Source: JAENVT01 sp040006755
GTDB lineage: Bacteria > Actinomycetota > Acidimicrobiia > Acidimicrobiales > Ilumatobacteraceae
Assembly (NCBI GenBank): GCA_040006755.1
Contig: JBDTWJ010000009.1
Span: forward strand, 1 to 46,282
Direction: 5' to 3'
DNA: 46,282 nt
Shown: positions 32,790 through 40,629 of the stretch, piece after piece
Layout of the letters: each line of letters begins with the position of its first letter
Numbering within the stretch: the stretch's first letter is position 1
Position numbers and translations under genes: made by a program
The notes under the pieces: model-generated
Databases searched by the model: none
What the model was told of the DNA's origin: nothing
Seen by the model: only the letters and a program-made list of their open reading frames with translations

Positions 32790-33104
32790 ATGAACGACCA
32801 AGGGGATCTGCGACCGATCGAGCGGAGGATGCTCAAGCTCTCCGAGGCCGGCGCCGACGACATCGAAATTGCCTGGCGTTTTCGACGAACCCCCAGGAGC
32901 GTCCGTCAAGTGATCGCCTTCTCACAGCTCCCGCGCCCTGCTGCGTCTCCGGCGTCGCCGGGCGGGTTGCGGCCGATCGAACGGTGCGTGCTGCGCTGGC
33001 GTGACGAAGGTGCAGAGTTCGCCGACCTCGCAGCCCGCTTCCGGCGCGGCCCGGCATTCCTCGAACAGGTCGAACAGCTCGCCCGCTACAAGCTCGCGCA
33101 GTAA
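32790..33104 (+). CDS. Small protein of two tandem helix-turn-helix-like repeats
   Basis: 104 aa from ATG 32790 with GAGG 5 nt upstream; the longer frame is discarded because the upstream part belongs to other sequence. Two copies of one module are seen, residues 7-43 (LRPIERRMLKLSEAGADDIE, then IAWRFRRTPRSVRQVI) and 60-96 (LRPIERCVLRWRDEGAEFAD, then LAARFRRGPAFLEQVE), joined by a Pro/Ala/Ser linker. Each looks like the region-4/LuxR type DNA-binding helix-turn-helix with an IAxRFRRxP recognition segment. I do not know a named family. A DNA-binding or anti-sigma-like role is inference. Strand and position make it independent of the ABC operon downstream. Confidence 0.72.
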   Translation: MNDQGDLRPIERRMLKLSEAGADDIEIAWRFRRTPRSVRQVIAFSQLPRPAASPASPGGLRPIERCVLRWRDEGAEFADLAARFRRGPAFLEQVEQLARYKLAQ

Positions 33105-33163
33105 TCCACGTCCCACGGCCAAGGTCGCAAACGCTGACCTCCGGCCCAATGCGGAGCGTCAAG

Positions 33164-33201
33164 GAGTGTTTCCGATCAGCCCGAGGTGGTCGGAAACACT
33201 C
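33164..33201. terminator. Inverted repeat downstream of the tandem-HTH gene
   Basis: Perfect 12-bp arms GAGTGTTTCCGA (33164-33175) and TCGGAAACACTC (33190-33201) with a 14-nt loop, 60 nt after the stop of the tandem-HTH gene. A partial third copy GAAACACTCG follows at 33222-33231. No T-run follows, so termination is only plausible; an operator or repeat is the alternative. The rest of the 309-nt gap 33105-33413 holds the transporter promoter. Confidence 0.5.
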
Positions 33202-33380
33202 GGTCAGACCTCTGCGGGCCTGAAACACTCGATCCGGTTTCTGGGGTGGTCTCGACTTGGATCGCGTCGGGTCACAGGGAGCGATGTGGCGAGCCCGAGA
33301 AACGCGGCTGAGCGGTGACCTCGCGGCGATGCGTGCTGAGTTCATGACGTACCGCATCGTCGCCAACCCAGGAAACTATG

Positions 33381-33397
33381 TATGTTTGATCAAACAT
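33381..33397 (+). promoter_or_regulatory. 16-bp palindromic operator at the transporter promoter
   Basis: ATGTTTGATCAAACAT (33382-33397) is a perfect palindrome with core TTTGATCAAA. A TATGTT (33381-33386) can serve as -10, so the site would overlap the -10 and transcription start of the ABC operon. The same core recurs at 38809-38824. The FCD-type GntR regulator encoded at 38110-38796 is the likely binder. Confidence 0.75.
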
Positions 33398-33413
33398 TCA
33401 AGAGGGGGAGACC

Positions 33414-34682
33414 ATGAGGAGAGTTCGAGCAGTTGCTGCATTGGCGGCCGCGGCGCTCATCGCAACCGCGTGCGGCAGCGACGAGAAAACAGCGAGCACC
33501 GACGCTCCGGCCGCGTCCGCCGCGCCTGGCGCGACCACGGCGCCTGGCGCGACGACGGCGCCTGGCGCCACTGGCGGCGCGTCGGCGGGTGACTGCAAGC
33601 TCGACGAGCCGTTGAAGATCGGCTACGCGGCCGACTTCGATCTCGGGGGCATCGGTGATGTGCCCGCTTCCAGGGCGGCCAAGTTCATCGTCGACCAAGT
33701 GAACGCAGCTGGCGGTGTCGGTGGTCTGCCGGTCGAGTACGAGGTCAAGCAGATCAGCCAGACCCCACCCGATCCGGCCGCCGCACAGCGCGCCGTGCAA
33801 GAACTGCTCGATGGCGGAGCAGACGTCCTTCTCGGGCCGCCGTTCTCCGACTACGGCCTGCCGTTGCTGGAGGTGACCAACGGAAAGGTCCCGGTGCTGT
33901 TCGTGACGGCCACGGAGATCACGTTGCCGGATCCTGCGCGTGGTTCGTTCCTCGTGTCGTTCGACGATCGGGTGCAGGCCTCCGCCGCGGCCCAGTTCGC
34001 GACTGAGAAGGGGTTCAAGACAGCCGTCACGATGTCGTCGAGCGACATCCCGTATCTCAACGTCACGACGGCATCGTTCGCCGAGGTCTTCTCCGGTGCG
34101 GGTGGCACCGTCAACGGCGACCTGTCGTTCAACCTTGGTGACACCGACTTTTCGGCCCAGGTCAACGAGATCGCAGGCATGGATCCGCAACCAGACGTCG
34201 TCTACTCGGCGTTCTTCCTTCCGGAGGCCGGCGTGTTCTTGAAGCAATTGCGTGCGGCGGGCGTCAAGTCGGCAGTCATCAGTGCCGACGGATTCGACGC
34301 CAGTCTGATCTGGACCATCGGAGCCGACGCCGAGGGCGTGTTCTTCACGTCGCACACCTTCCCCGGTGAGGGCAACAACGTGCAGAAGTTCCTCGACGAC
34401 TACGCCGCCAGCGGTGGGCCTCCCATCGAGACGGTGTCGTTCGGTGCGCTAGGTGCCGACGGTGCGCAGATCGCCATCGCGGCGACCGAGGCGGCGTGCT
34501 CCACCGACGGTGCAGCGCTGATCGCGGCGATCGAGAACCTGACGGTCGACGTGACCACTGGTACCACCAACTACGTCGGGACGTCCGGCACGCCACAGCG
34601 CGACGTGACAATCCTGACCGTCACCGACGGACAGCCAGCACTGGTGAAATCGTTCTTCCCGACGGTCGTTGCCAAGGGCTGA
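33414..34682 (+). CDS. Branched-chain amino acid-type ABC transporter substrate-binding lipoprotein
   Basis: 422 aa. Lipoprotein signal MRRVRAVAALAAAALIATAC with Cys20 at the lipobox, followed by an Ala/Pro/Gly/Thr linker of three APGATT repeats. The mature part is a LivK-like (Peripla_BP_6) type I binding protein: LKIGYAADFDLGGIGDVP, then AAKFIVDQVNAAGGVGGLPV (the signature IN..GG..G), ADVLLGPPFSDYGLPLLEV, VYSAFFLPEAGVFLKQL and VVISADG-like VISADGFDASLIW. RBS GGGGGAG lies 3 nt before the ATG. Relatives bind amino acids, amides, urea or aromatic acids. The ligand is not deducible, but the downstream enzymes suggest an amine, amide or branched acid. Confidence 0.92.
   Translation: MRRVRAVAALAAAALIATACGSDEKTASTDAPAASAAPGATTAPGATTAPGATGGASAGDCKLDEPLKIGYAADFDLGGIGDVPASRAAKFIVDQVNAAGGVGGLPVEYEVKQISQTPPDPAAAQRAVQELLDGGADVLLGPPFSDYGLPLLEVTNGKVPVLFVTATEITLPDPARGSFLVSFDDRVQASAAAQFATEKGFKTAVTMSSSDIPYLNVTTASFAEVFSGAGGTVNGDLSFNLGDTDFSAQVNEIAGMDPQPDVVYSAFFLPEAGVFLKQLRAAGVKSAVISADGFDASLIWTIGADAEGVFFTSHTFPGEGNNVQKFLDDYAASGGPPIETVSFGALGADGAQIAIAATEAACSTDGAALIAAIENLTVDVTTGTTNYVGTSGTPQRDVTILTVTDGQPALVKSFFPTVVAKG
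33522..33572 (+). repeat. 18-nt tandem repeat encoding APGATT linker
   Basis: Two full 18-nt units (33522-33539 and 33540-33557) and a third partial one (33558-33572) in phase with the codons of the binding-protein gene. They encode a flexible linker between the lipid anchor and the ligand-binding domain and are likely to vary in number between strains by slippage. Confidence 0.8.
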
Positions 34683-34690
34683 GCCAAACG

Positions 34691-35398
34691 ATGATCCTCG
34701 AGGTGGACGGGATCACCACCCGATATGGCGCGTTGACGGCGCTTCACGCCGTCTCGATCCAGATCGAGCAAGGTGAGCTCGTTGCACTCGTGGGTCCTAA
34801 CGGCGCAGGCAAGACCACGCTGCTGTCGTCGATAGTCGGCTTGTTGCACCCGTCCGGTGGCCGCGTGCGGTTCGACGGCAAGGACATCACCGGACTCGAC
34901 CCGGCGGCGCTGGTCGTCGCCGGGTTGGCTCTGGTGCCCGAGCGGCGTCGGATCTTCAAGGATCTGTCGGTGTCCGACAACCTGCGACTGGCCGGCACCA
35001 CCGTTGCGAAGGCGATGCGCAAGCAGCGGATGGACGAAATGGCGGACCTGTTCCCGGTGCTTCGCACGAAGTGGGATCTCTCAGCGGGCTTCCTGTCGGG
35101 CGGTCAGGCACAACAGCTGGCCGTGGCGCGCGCGCTGATGAGCCAGCCGAAAGTCCTGCTGCTCGACGAGCCCTGCCTCGGCTTGGCCCCCACGATGGTC
35201 GACGTCATCTTCGATCTGCTCGCCGCGCTGCGGACGCGGGGGTGCACGGTGCTCGTCGTCGAGCAGCAGGCACAGCGTGTGCTGAGCGTCGCCGATCGCG
35301 GGTACGTGCTACGCACCGGATCGATCGTCGCCGCGGGCCGCGGCGTCGACCTCGCCGATCGCTCAGACCTCTTCGACACCTACATCGGTGGCTCGTGA
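34691..35398 (+). CDS. ABC transporter ATP-binding protein, LivF type
   Basis: 235 aa from ATG 34691, 8 nt after the binding-protein stop. Walker A GPNGAGKTT (38-46), LivF-type Q-loop region ALVPERRRIFKDLSVSDNL, signature FLSGGQAQQLAVARALM with Gln after GG, Walker B VLLLDEPCLGLAP and a H-loop replaced by VLVVEQQAQ, as is normal for LivF (E-Q instead of D-H). It pairs with the LivG half of the fused protein downstream. Its stop overlaps the LivH start (TGATG). Confidence 0.94.
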   Translation: MILEVDGITTRYGALTALHAVSIQIEQGELVALVGPNGAGKTTLLSSIVGLLHPSGGRVRFDGKDITGLDPAALVVAGLALVPERRRIFKDLSVSDNLRLAGTTVAKAMRKQRMDEMADLFPVLRTKWDLSAGFLSGGQAQQLAVARALMSQPKVLLLDEPCLGLAPTMVDVIFDLLAALRTRGCTVLVVEQQAQRVLSVADRGYVLRTGSIVAAGRGVDLADRSDLFDTYIGGS

Positions 35399-36285
35399 TG
35401 ACCGATCTCGTCCAGAACCTCATCGACGGGTTGGGTAACGGCAGCACCTATGCGCTCCTGGCCGTCGGCGTCTCGATGCTCTTCGGAGTGATGCACCTTG
35501 TCAACTTCGCCCATGGCGAGCTGCTGACCATCGGCGCGTATGTCATCTACGGCATGCGGAGCAAGAACATTTCGTGGTGGCTCACGATCCCGGCAGCCAT
35601 CATCGCGGCCGTCGTGCTGTCGATGGGGATCGAGTTCGTCGCCTTTCGCCGCGTACGCGCGGCGAGTGCGTTCACCCTGTTGCTCACCTCGTTCGCGATC
35701 GAGATCCTGTCGCACGCTACGTGGCGCATCGGCGTGTCATCCACGCCTCGTCGGTATCAACCACCCGACATCGCGTTCAAGGCACTCTCGCTCGGTCCAT
35801 TCAACATAGAGGTGTGGGACGTGGTCAGCATTGTCGTGGCGGTGCTGTGCTTCGTCGGAACGGCGATCATGTTGCGAACCACGATGTTCGGTCTGTCGAT
35901 CCGCGCAGCATCGGAAGACTTCGATGCTGCGCGGCTGATGGGTGTGAAGGCCAACCGCGTCATTTCCGGGGCCTTTGCGTTCGCCGGCTTGCTGGCGGGC
36001 ATCGCCGGAGCGCTGTGGCTGGTGCGTCGCGGCCAGGCAGACCCGCGCATGGGCGCCGAGCCACTGCTGAAGGCGGTCATCGCCGCGATCATCGGCGGGC
36101 TGGGCAGCCTCCAGGGAGCTGTCGTGGGCGGGCTCGCGCTCGGAATCGCCGAGGTCTTCTTCAGGTCGTGGTTACCCAGCGATCTGCAGGGCTTGACCGA
36201 CAGCTTCGTGTTCGTCGTCATCGCCGTGCTCTTCGTGGTGCGCCCGCAGGGAATCTTCAACGTGCAGACGGCCGAGCGAGTGTGA
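35398..36285 (+). CDS. ABC transporter permease, LivH type
   Basis: 295 aa, about eight hydrophobic helices. Begins with NLIDGLGNGSTYALLAVGVSMLFGVMHLVNFAHGEL, where LVNFAHGEL is the hallmark of LivH. Later RTTMFGLSIRAASEDFDAARLMG (coupling-helix region contacting the ATPases), GAFAFAGLLAGIAGALW and the conserved AVIAAIIGGLGSLQGAVVGG. It overlaps the following fused gene by 4 nt. Forms the heterodimeric pore with the LivM half. Confidence 0.95.
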   Translation: MTDLVQNLIDGLGNGSTYALLAVGVSMLFGVMHLVNFAHGELLTIGAYVIYGMRSKNISWWLTIPAAIIAAVVLSMGIEFVAFRRVRAASAFTLLLTSFAIEILSHATWRIGVSSTPRRYQPPDIAFKALSLGPFNIEVWDVVSIVVAVLCFVGTAIMLRTTMFGLSIRAASEDFDAARLMGVKANRVISGAFAFAGLLAGIAGALWLVRRGQADPRMGAEPLLKAVIAAIIGGLGSLQGAVVGGLALGIAEVFFRSWLPSDLQGLTDSFVFVVIAVLFVVRPQGIFNVQTAERV

Positions 36286-38117
36286 TCGCGACCGCGTCGA
36301 GCCTTCGTCGAGTGGCCGTGGTTTCGCTCGTCGGCAACCTTGGACTGCTCGCCTTGGTCTTCGGAGGGGGATTGGTCTACGCGTCGGGTGGCAGCTCGGC
36401 CCGCGACTTGCTGATCACCGACCTGCTCATCAACCTCGTCATCGTCGTTGGCTTCCACGTCTTCATCGGCAACACCGGTGTCCTGTCGTTCGGTCACCTC
36501 GGCATAGCCAGCGTCGGTGCGTACACGATGGCATTGCTGGCGGTGCCGGCCGCCCGCAAAGGCGTGCTCATCCCCAAGGCGCCGTTCGGCATCCCCGAGA
36601 TCCAGCTGACACCGTTCGTCGCCACGCTCATCGGACTGGGTGCCGCCATCGTCGTGTCGGTGCTGCTCGGACTGGTGGCCGCGCGCACGTCGGGCCTCGC
36701 TGCCACCATGATCACCCTGGCCTTCCTGTTCATCGTGCGACAGTTCGCCGAGAACCGCAAGGACCTCACCGGCGGCGCGCAGAACCTCAGCAGCGTGCCT
36801 CGTCTCGCGGGCCACACATGGGCGGTCATCGGAGCGACCTTGGCCATTGCGGTCGCCGTGTTCTTCCGGTCGAGCAAGACCGGTCGGCTGGCGATCGCGA
36901 CGCGCGAGGACGAGCTCGCGGCAGGCGCCATGGGCATCGAGGTCTTCACCCCGCGGCTGCTCGCGTTCATCGTGAGCGGTGCCATCGTCGGCTTGGGCGG
37001 CATCCTTCGTGTCCAGTCGCTCGGTTCCATCGGCCCGTCACAGTTCAGCTTTGAGTTCACGATCCTGATCCTGGCGATGATGGTGGTGGGCGGCATGCGA
37101 ACCGTGACCGGCGCGATCGCCGGCACCGTCTTCATCACCGTCGGCAAGGAGATCACCCGCTTCCTGGGTGATGGACCGCACTTCCTCGGCTTCGACTGGC
37201 CGGTGGTCGATGGTCTGCCCGACCTGTTCCTTGCAGGATCGCTCCTCGCCGTCCTGCTGACTCGCCCATCCGGTCTGCTAGGCGAGTTCGACGTCGGAGG
37301 CTGGTTGCTCGCCCGGCGTCGCCGGCTGCCCACGATTGCTGGCCACGCCGGTCCGATCGAACCAGCCGAGCCGTCGGAGGTCGAGGCGCATGCCGCTGGC
37401 GAGCTCCGTACCACCGGCCTCTGCGTGGACTTCGGCGGTTTCACCGCGCTCGAGGAGGTCTCTATCTCGGTCGAGCCCGGTCGTATCCATGGATTGATCG
37501 GTCCGAACGGCGCTGGCAAGACCACGTTCATCAACGTGTTGACGGGTCTGGTCGAACCGTCATCGGGAACGGTGCACCTCGGCGATCAAGATCTGGCTGG
37601 GCCACCGTACCGACGGGCCCGCCAGGGCGTCAGCCGCACGTTCCAGAACCTGCGCGTGTTCGGCTCGTTGTCGGTGCGCGAGAACGTCGCGGTGGTGGAT
37701 CTCGTCGCGCACGATCACCGTTCGCACCGCCCGCGCGTCGGCGTCGACGAACTGCTCGAACTGTCAGGGCTACTTGCGCTCGCCGAGCGGTCGGCATCTA
37801 CCCTCGACTACGGCAGCCAACGCAGGCTCGAGATCGCGCGTGCCGCCGCACTGCGTCCCGACTTCTTGTTGCTCGACGAGCCAACATCGGGCATGAGCCA
37901 ATCCGAGTCGCTCGCCATGGTCGCCGACGTGCGACGCATCGCGGCCGCGATTGGTTCGGGTGTGCTCGTGATCGATCACGATCTCGGATTCATCACCAAC
38001 ATCTGTGAGCACATCACCGTGCTCGATCAGGGTGTCGTGTTGGCCGAAGGCACGGCCGACGAGATCCAAAGGGACCCACGAGTGATCGAGGCGTATCTTG
38101 GGTCGCGTCATGGGTGA
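36282..38117 (+). CDS. LivM-LivG fusion: ABC permease plus ATP-binding domain
   Basis: 611 aa from a GTG at 36282 that overlaps the LivH stop (GTGA). Residues about 1-335 are LivM: LGLLALVFGG, NTGVLSFGHLGIASVGAY (LivM hallmark), AATMITLAFLFIVRQFAEN, TREDELAAGAMGIE and ILILAMMVVGGMRTVTGAIAG. After a linker (about 340-370), residues 375-611 are LivG: Walker A GPNGAGKTT (about 407-415), GVSRTFQNLRVFGSLSV (Q-loop), signature LDYGSQRRLEIARAAAL (Ser where LivG usually has Gln), Walker B FLLLDEPTSGM, H-loop VLVIDHDLGFI. Fusion ensures one-to-one pairing and is seen in some actinobacteria. The GntR gene begins inside its last codons. Confidence 0.95.
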   Translation: MIATASSLRRVAVVSLVGNLGLLALVFGGGLVYASGGSSARDLLITDLLINLVIVVGFHVFIGNTGVLSFGHLGIASVGAYTMALLAVPAARKGVLIPKAPFGIPEIQLTPFVATLIGLGAAIVVSVLLGLVAARTSGLAATMITLAFLFIVRQFAENRKDLTGGAQNLSSVPRLAGHTWAVIGATLAIAVAVFFRSSKTGRLAIATREDELAAGAMGIEVFTPRLLAFIVSGAIVGLGGILRVQSLGSIGPSQFSFEFTILILAMMVVGGMRTVTGAIAGTVFITVGKEITRFLGDGPHFLGFDWPVVDGLPDLFLAGSLLAVLLTRPSGLLGEFDVGGWLLARRRRLPTIAGHAGPIEPAEPSEVEAHAAGELRTTGLCVDFGGFTALEEVSISVEPGRIHGLIGPNGAGKTTFINVLTGLVEPSSGTVHLGDQDLAGPPYRRARQGVSRTFQNLRVFGSLSVRENVAVVDLVAHDHRSHRPRVGVDELLELSGLLALAERSASTLDYGSQRRLEIARAAALRPDFLLLDEPTSGMSQSESLAMVADVRRIAAAIGSGVLVIDHDLGFITNICEHITVLDQGVVLAEGTADEIQRDPRVIEAYLGSRHG

Positions 38118-38796
38118 CGATGTGGTGTACCGCCAGCGCCCGGTGAAGCGCGAGCGATTCGCCGAACAGGTGGCCATCGAGTTGCGCGAGATGATCCTGT
38201 CCGGCCGCCTGGCCTTCGGCGAACGCATCGATCAGGACGCAGTTGCAGACGCGCACGGCATGAGTCGGCTGCCGGTCCGCGAGGCGCTCATCACGCTCGA
38301 GCAGGAAGGGCTCGTCGTCAACACGCCCCGGCGAGGTGCCTACGTGGCCCAGCTCAGCCCCGAGGACGTGTTCGATCAGTACGAGGTGTACGGCCTGGTC
38401 GCGGGCATCGCGGCGGCGCGAGCAGCCGAGCGCCTGACCGCCAAACAGCTCGCCGATCTACGCAGGGCCCACGAACAGTTCGTCAAGGCCAAAGGTGGCG
38501 CCGCCCAGCAGCGGTCGAACGAGGCGTTTCACCGCATCATCAACCGTGCCGCCAGTAGCCGCTTGCGAAGCACGCTAGGTCTCCTGGCTCGAAGTCTGCC
38601 GTCGCACCACTACATGTTCGACAGCGCATGGGCCAAGCTCGCCGCCAAGCACCATGCCAAGGTACTCGTCGCCATCGAACGCCGCGACGCGGTAGCAGCC
38701 CGGGAAGCGATGGCCGAGCATCTGGTGGCGAGCGGTCGTCAAGCCGTCGTGGCATTGACGCGCAAGGGGTTCTGGCCGCCACCGACTCCGGACTGA
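38110..38796 (+). CDS. GntR family regulator, FCD (FadR-type) subgroup
   Basis: 228 aa from ATG 38110, overlapping the LivMG gene by 8 nt. N-terminal winged helix: RFAEQVAIELREMILSGRLA, FGERIDQDAVADAHGMSRLPVREALITLEQEGLV, then NTPRRGAYVAQLSPED. The C-terminal FCD-like helical domain (VFDQYEVYGLVAGIAAARAAE, then NEAFHRIINRAASSRL and a final HAKVLVAIERRDAVAAREAM, MAEHL) includes His residues of the usual metal/carboxylate-binding pocket. FCD regulators respond to carboxylates or acyl-CoA-linked compounds. Location within the island and the recurring TTTGATCAAA palindromes identify it as the likely pathway-specific repressor. Confidence 0.93.
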   Translation: MGDDVVYRQRPVKRERFAEQVAIELREMILSGRLAFGERIDQDAVADAHGMSRLPVREALITLEQEGLVVNTPRRGAYVAQLSPEDVFDQYEVYGLVAGIAAARAAERLTAKQLADLRRAHEQFVKAKGGAAQQRSNEAFHRIINRAASSRLRSTLGLLARSLPSHHYMFDSAWAKLAAKHHAKVLVAIERRDAVAAREAMAEHLVASGRQAVVALTRKGFWPPPTPD

Positions 38797-38802
38797 TGCT
38801 CC

Positions 38803-38831
38803 TTGTTGATCTTTGATCAAAGATGTATCGT
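38803..38831 (+). promoter_or_regulatory. ACAD promoter with palindromic operator filling the spacer
   Basis: TTGTTG (38803-38808), a spacer of 17 nt, then TATCGT (38826-38831). The spacer is almost entirely the perfect 16-bp palindrome ATCTTTGATCAAAGAT (38809-38824), which shares the TTTGATCAAA core with the transporter operator. A protein bound here would exclude RNA polymerase. Confidence 0.8.
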
Positions 38832-38854
38832 CGTTCACGAACGAGGAGCGTGTC

Positions 38855-40009
38855 GTGGACTTCGGGATCGACGAGGAGTTCGAGAGCATCCGGACCGAGG
38901 TGCGTCGATTGTGCGACAAGTTCGGCAACGAGTACTGGCGGAGTCTCGAGCCCGATCGCTACCCCGAGGAGTTCGTCGCCGAACTGACCAGCTACGGCTG
39001 GTTGGGCGCGTTGATCCCGGAGGAGTATGGCGGTGGCGGACTGTCGTTGGCCGGTGCGTGCGTGATCCTGGAAGAGATCGCCGCGTCGGGTGGCAACCCA
39101 TCGGCGTGCCACGCGCAGATGTACATCATGGGTACGTTGCTGCGGCACGGCACGGCCGAGCAGAAGCAACGGTACCTTCCGGCCATCGCGGCGGGCGATC
39201 TGCGACTTCAGGCGTTCGCGGTCACCGAGCCAGAGGCCGGCTCGGAGACGGCGCGCATCCGAACGCGGGCAGCGCGGGTCGACGACGGCTGGCTCATCAA
39301 CGGCCAGAAGATCTGGACCTCGCGGGCCCTGTACTCGGATCTGATGATCCTGCTTGCCAGAACCACCCCCTATGACGACGTCGTCAAGAAGACCGAGGGG
39401 ATGTCGGTCTTCCTCATCGATTTGAAGAACACGTCGGGCATCACCATCCGACCGATCCCGACGATGATGAACCACAACACGACCGAGGTCTTCCTGGACG
39501 ACGTGCTCGTGCCTGCTGACGCTCTGGTCGGCACCGAGGGGATGGGATTCCGCCACATCCTCGATGGGATGAACGCTGAGAGGATTCTGATCGCGTCCGA
39601 GTGCATCGGCGACGGGCGCTTCTTCCTCGACCGGGCTGTCGAGTACGCGAACGGTCGTCAGGTGTTCGGGCGTCCGATCGGTGCCAACCAGGGAGTGCAG
39701 TTCCCGCTTTCGCGTGCGTATGCCGCGCTCAGTGCTGCGGACCTGATGCGCAAGAAGGCCGCCGCCCTGTTCGACGCCGGGCAGCCGTGCGGTACCGAGG
39801 CGAACATGGCCAAGCTGCTTGCGTCGGAGGCGTCCTGGGCGGCGGCCAACGCCTGTCTCGATACCCACGGTGGGTTCGGCTTCGCCGCCGAGTACGACGT
39901 CGAGCGCAAGTTCCGCGAGACACGCCTCTACCAAGTGGCGCCGATCAACAACAATCTGATTCTTGCTTACCTCGGTCAGAACGTGTTGGGCCTGCCGCGC
40001 AGCTACTGA
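38855..40009 (+). CDS. Acyl-CoA dehydrogenase
   Basis: 384 aa from a GTG at 38855 with GAGGAG 7 nt upstream; a TTG start at 38813 would lie inside the operator and is rejected. FAD-dependent dehydrogenase: N-terminal helical domain (DEEFESIRTEVRRLCDKFG), the FAD/substrate segment LQAFAVTEPEAGSETARIRT, NGQKIWTSRALYSDLMILLAR, and C-terminal HGGFGFAAEYDVERKFRETR. The final region reads LYQVAPINNNLILAYLGQ, so the Glu of the YEGT motif used by medium-chain enzymes is absent; some subfamilies carry the base elsewhere. Introduces a double bond into an acyl-CoA feeding the MaoC hydratase, whose gene is convergent and overlaps by 7 nt. Confidence 0.93.
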   Translation: MDFGIDEEFESIRTEVRRLCDKFGNEYWRSLEPDRYPEEFVAELTSYGWLGALIPEEYGGGGLSLAGACVILEEIAASGGNPSACHAQMYIMGTLLRHGTAEQKQRYLPAIAAGDLRLQAFAVTEPEAGSETARIRTRAARVDDGWLINGQKIWTSRALYSDLMILLARTTPYDDVVKKTEGMSVFLIDLKNTSGITIRPIPTMMNHNTTEVFLDDVLVPADALVGTEGMGFRHILDGMNAERILIASECIGDGRFFLDRAVEYANGRQVFGRPIGANQGVQFPLSRAYAALSAADLMRKKAAALFDAGQPCGTEANMAKLLASEASWAAANACLDTHGGFGFAAEYDVERKFRETRLYQVAPINNNLILAYLGQNVLGLPRSY

Positions 40010-40575
40010 TCACGAGCTACTGCGGCCGGTCGTTCAAGCCAATCGGCGAGTGCCTTCGGGCAGCGACCGATTCCGACCTCGGGTGCGTCGCGCCGGTAGA
40101 TCATGAACGTACGGAGGTACTCGATCACCGTCTCACCACGCTGGTTCAACCCACGCGTGCGGATGTCGACGATTCCTATTGACGGGTTGCTGGTCGATGC
40201 TCGCACACCCAGGACTTCCGATTCGGCCCACAGTGTGTCGCCGATGAACACGGGATTCGGCAATGAGATGTCGCTCCACGCGAGGTTCGCGGTGGCGTTC
40301 TCACTCGTGTCGCACACCGACAATCCGGTTACGAGCGACAGGGTGAAGCAGCTGTTGACCAAGGGCCGACCGAACCTCGTTCCAGCAGCGAACTCGGCGT
40401 TGAAGTGCACCTGGTTGGTGTTCATCGTGACGGTCGTGAACCAGATGTTGTCGGTGTCGGTGATCGTGCGTCCCAGACGGCTGCGAAAGATGTCTCCCAC
40501 GTCGAGATCTTCGAAGTACCGTCCCGTCCACTCCTTGGGCATCGGTCGTGGCGGGATCGGTTGGGTGTCGTTCAT
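40003..40575 (-). CDS. MaoC-family hydratase, mesaconyl-CoA hydratase-like
   Basis: 190 aa from the ATG at 40575 with AAAGG upstream. Hot-dog fold: GRYFEDLDVGDIFRSRLGRT, ITDTDNIWFTTVTMNTNQVHFNAEFA (the conserved hydratase segment), GTRFGRPLVNSCFTLSLVTG, LPNPVFIGDTLWAESEVL and GIVDIRTRGLNQRGETVIEY. The pattern is closest to the mesaconyl-CoA/(R)-enoyl-CoA hydratase group, which often occurs with CitE-type lyases as here (44212). Divergent from the zinc ADH across a 54-nt promoter with a palindrome half-site. Confidence 0.9.
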   Translation of the reverse strand: MNDTQPIPPRPMPKEWTGRYFEDLDVGDIFRSRLGRTITDTDNIWFTTVTMNTNQVHFNAEFAAGTRFGRPLVNSCFTLSLVTGLSVCDTSENATANLAWSDISLPNPVFIGDTLWAESEVLGVRASTSNPSIGIVDIRTRGLNQRGETVIEYLRTFMIYRRDAPEVGIGRCPKALADWLERPAAVARDQ

Positions 40576-40606
40576 CGGACTGCCTTTCGCTTGATCATCA
40601 TCTCTG

Positions 40607-40622
40607 ATCTTTGATCTATAAT
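40607..40622. promoter_or_regulatory. Divergent MaoC/ADH promoter with degenerate operator and TATAAT
   Basis: ATCTTTGATC (40607-40616) is identical to the left half of the 38809 operator; the right half is replaced by TATAAT (40617-40622), a perfect -10. The ADH ATG follows after 7 nt, giving a leaderless transcript. The site could be bound with lower affinity by the GntR regulator and control both directions. Confidence 0.6.
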
Positions 40623-40629
40623 ACGCGCC

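Noticed and set aside
31809..32909. 366-codon minus-strand frame under the ArsR-rhodanese gene
   Set aside because: Antisense to two recognised domains; composition is shadow-like.
38813..38854. TTG start for the acyl-CoA dehydrogenase
   Set aside because: It lies inside the predicted operator and -10 region; the GTG at 38855 has a proper RBS and the family's usual N-terminus.
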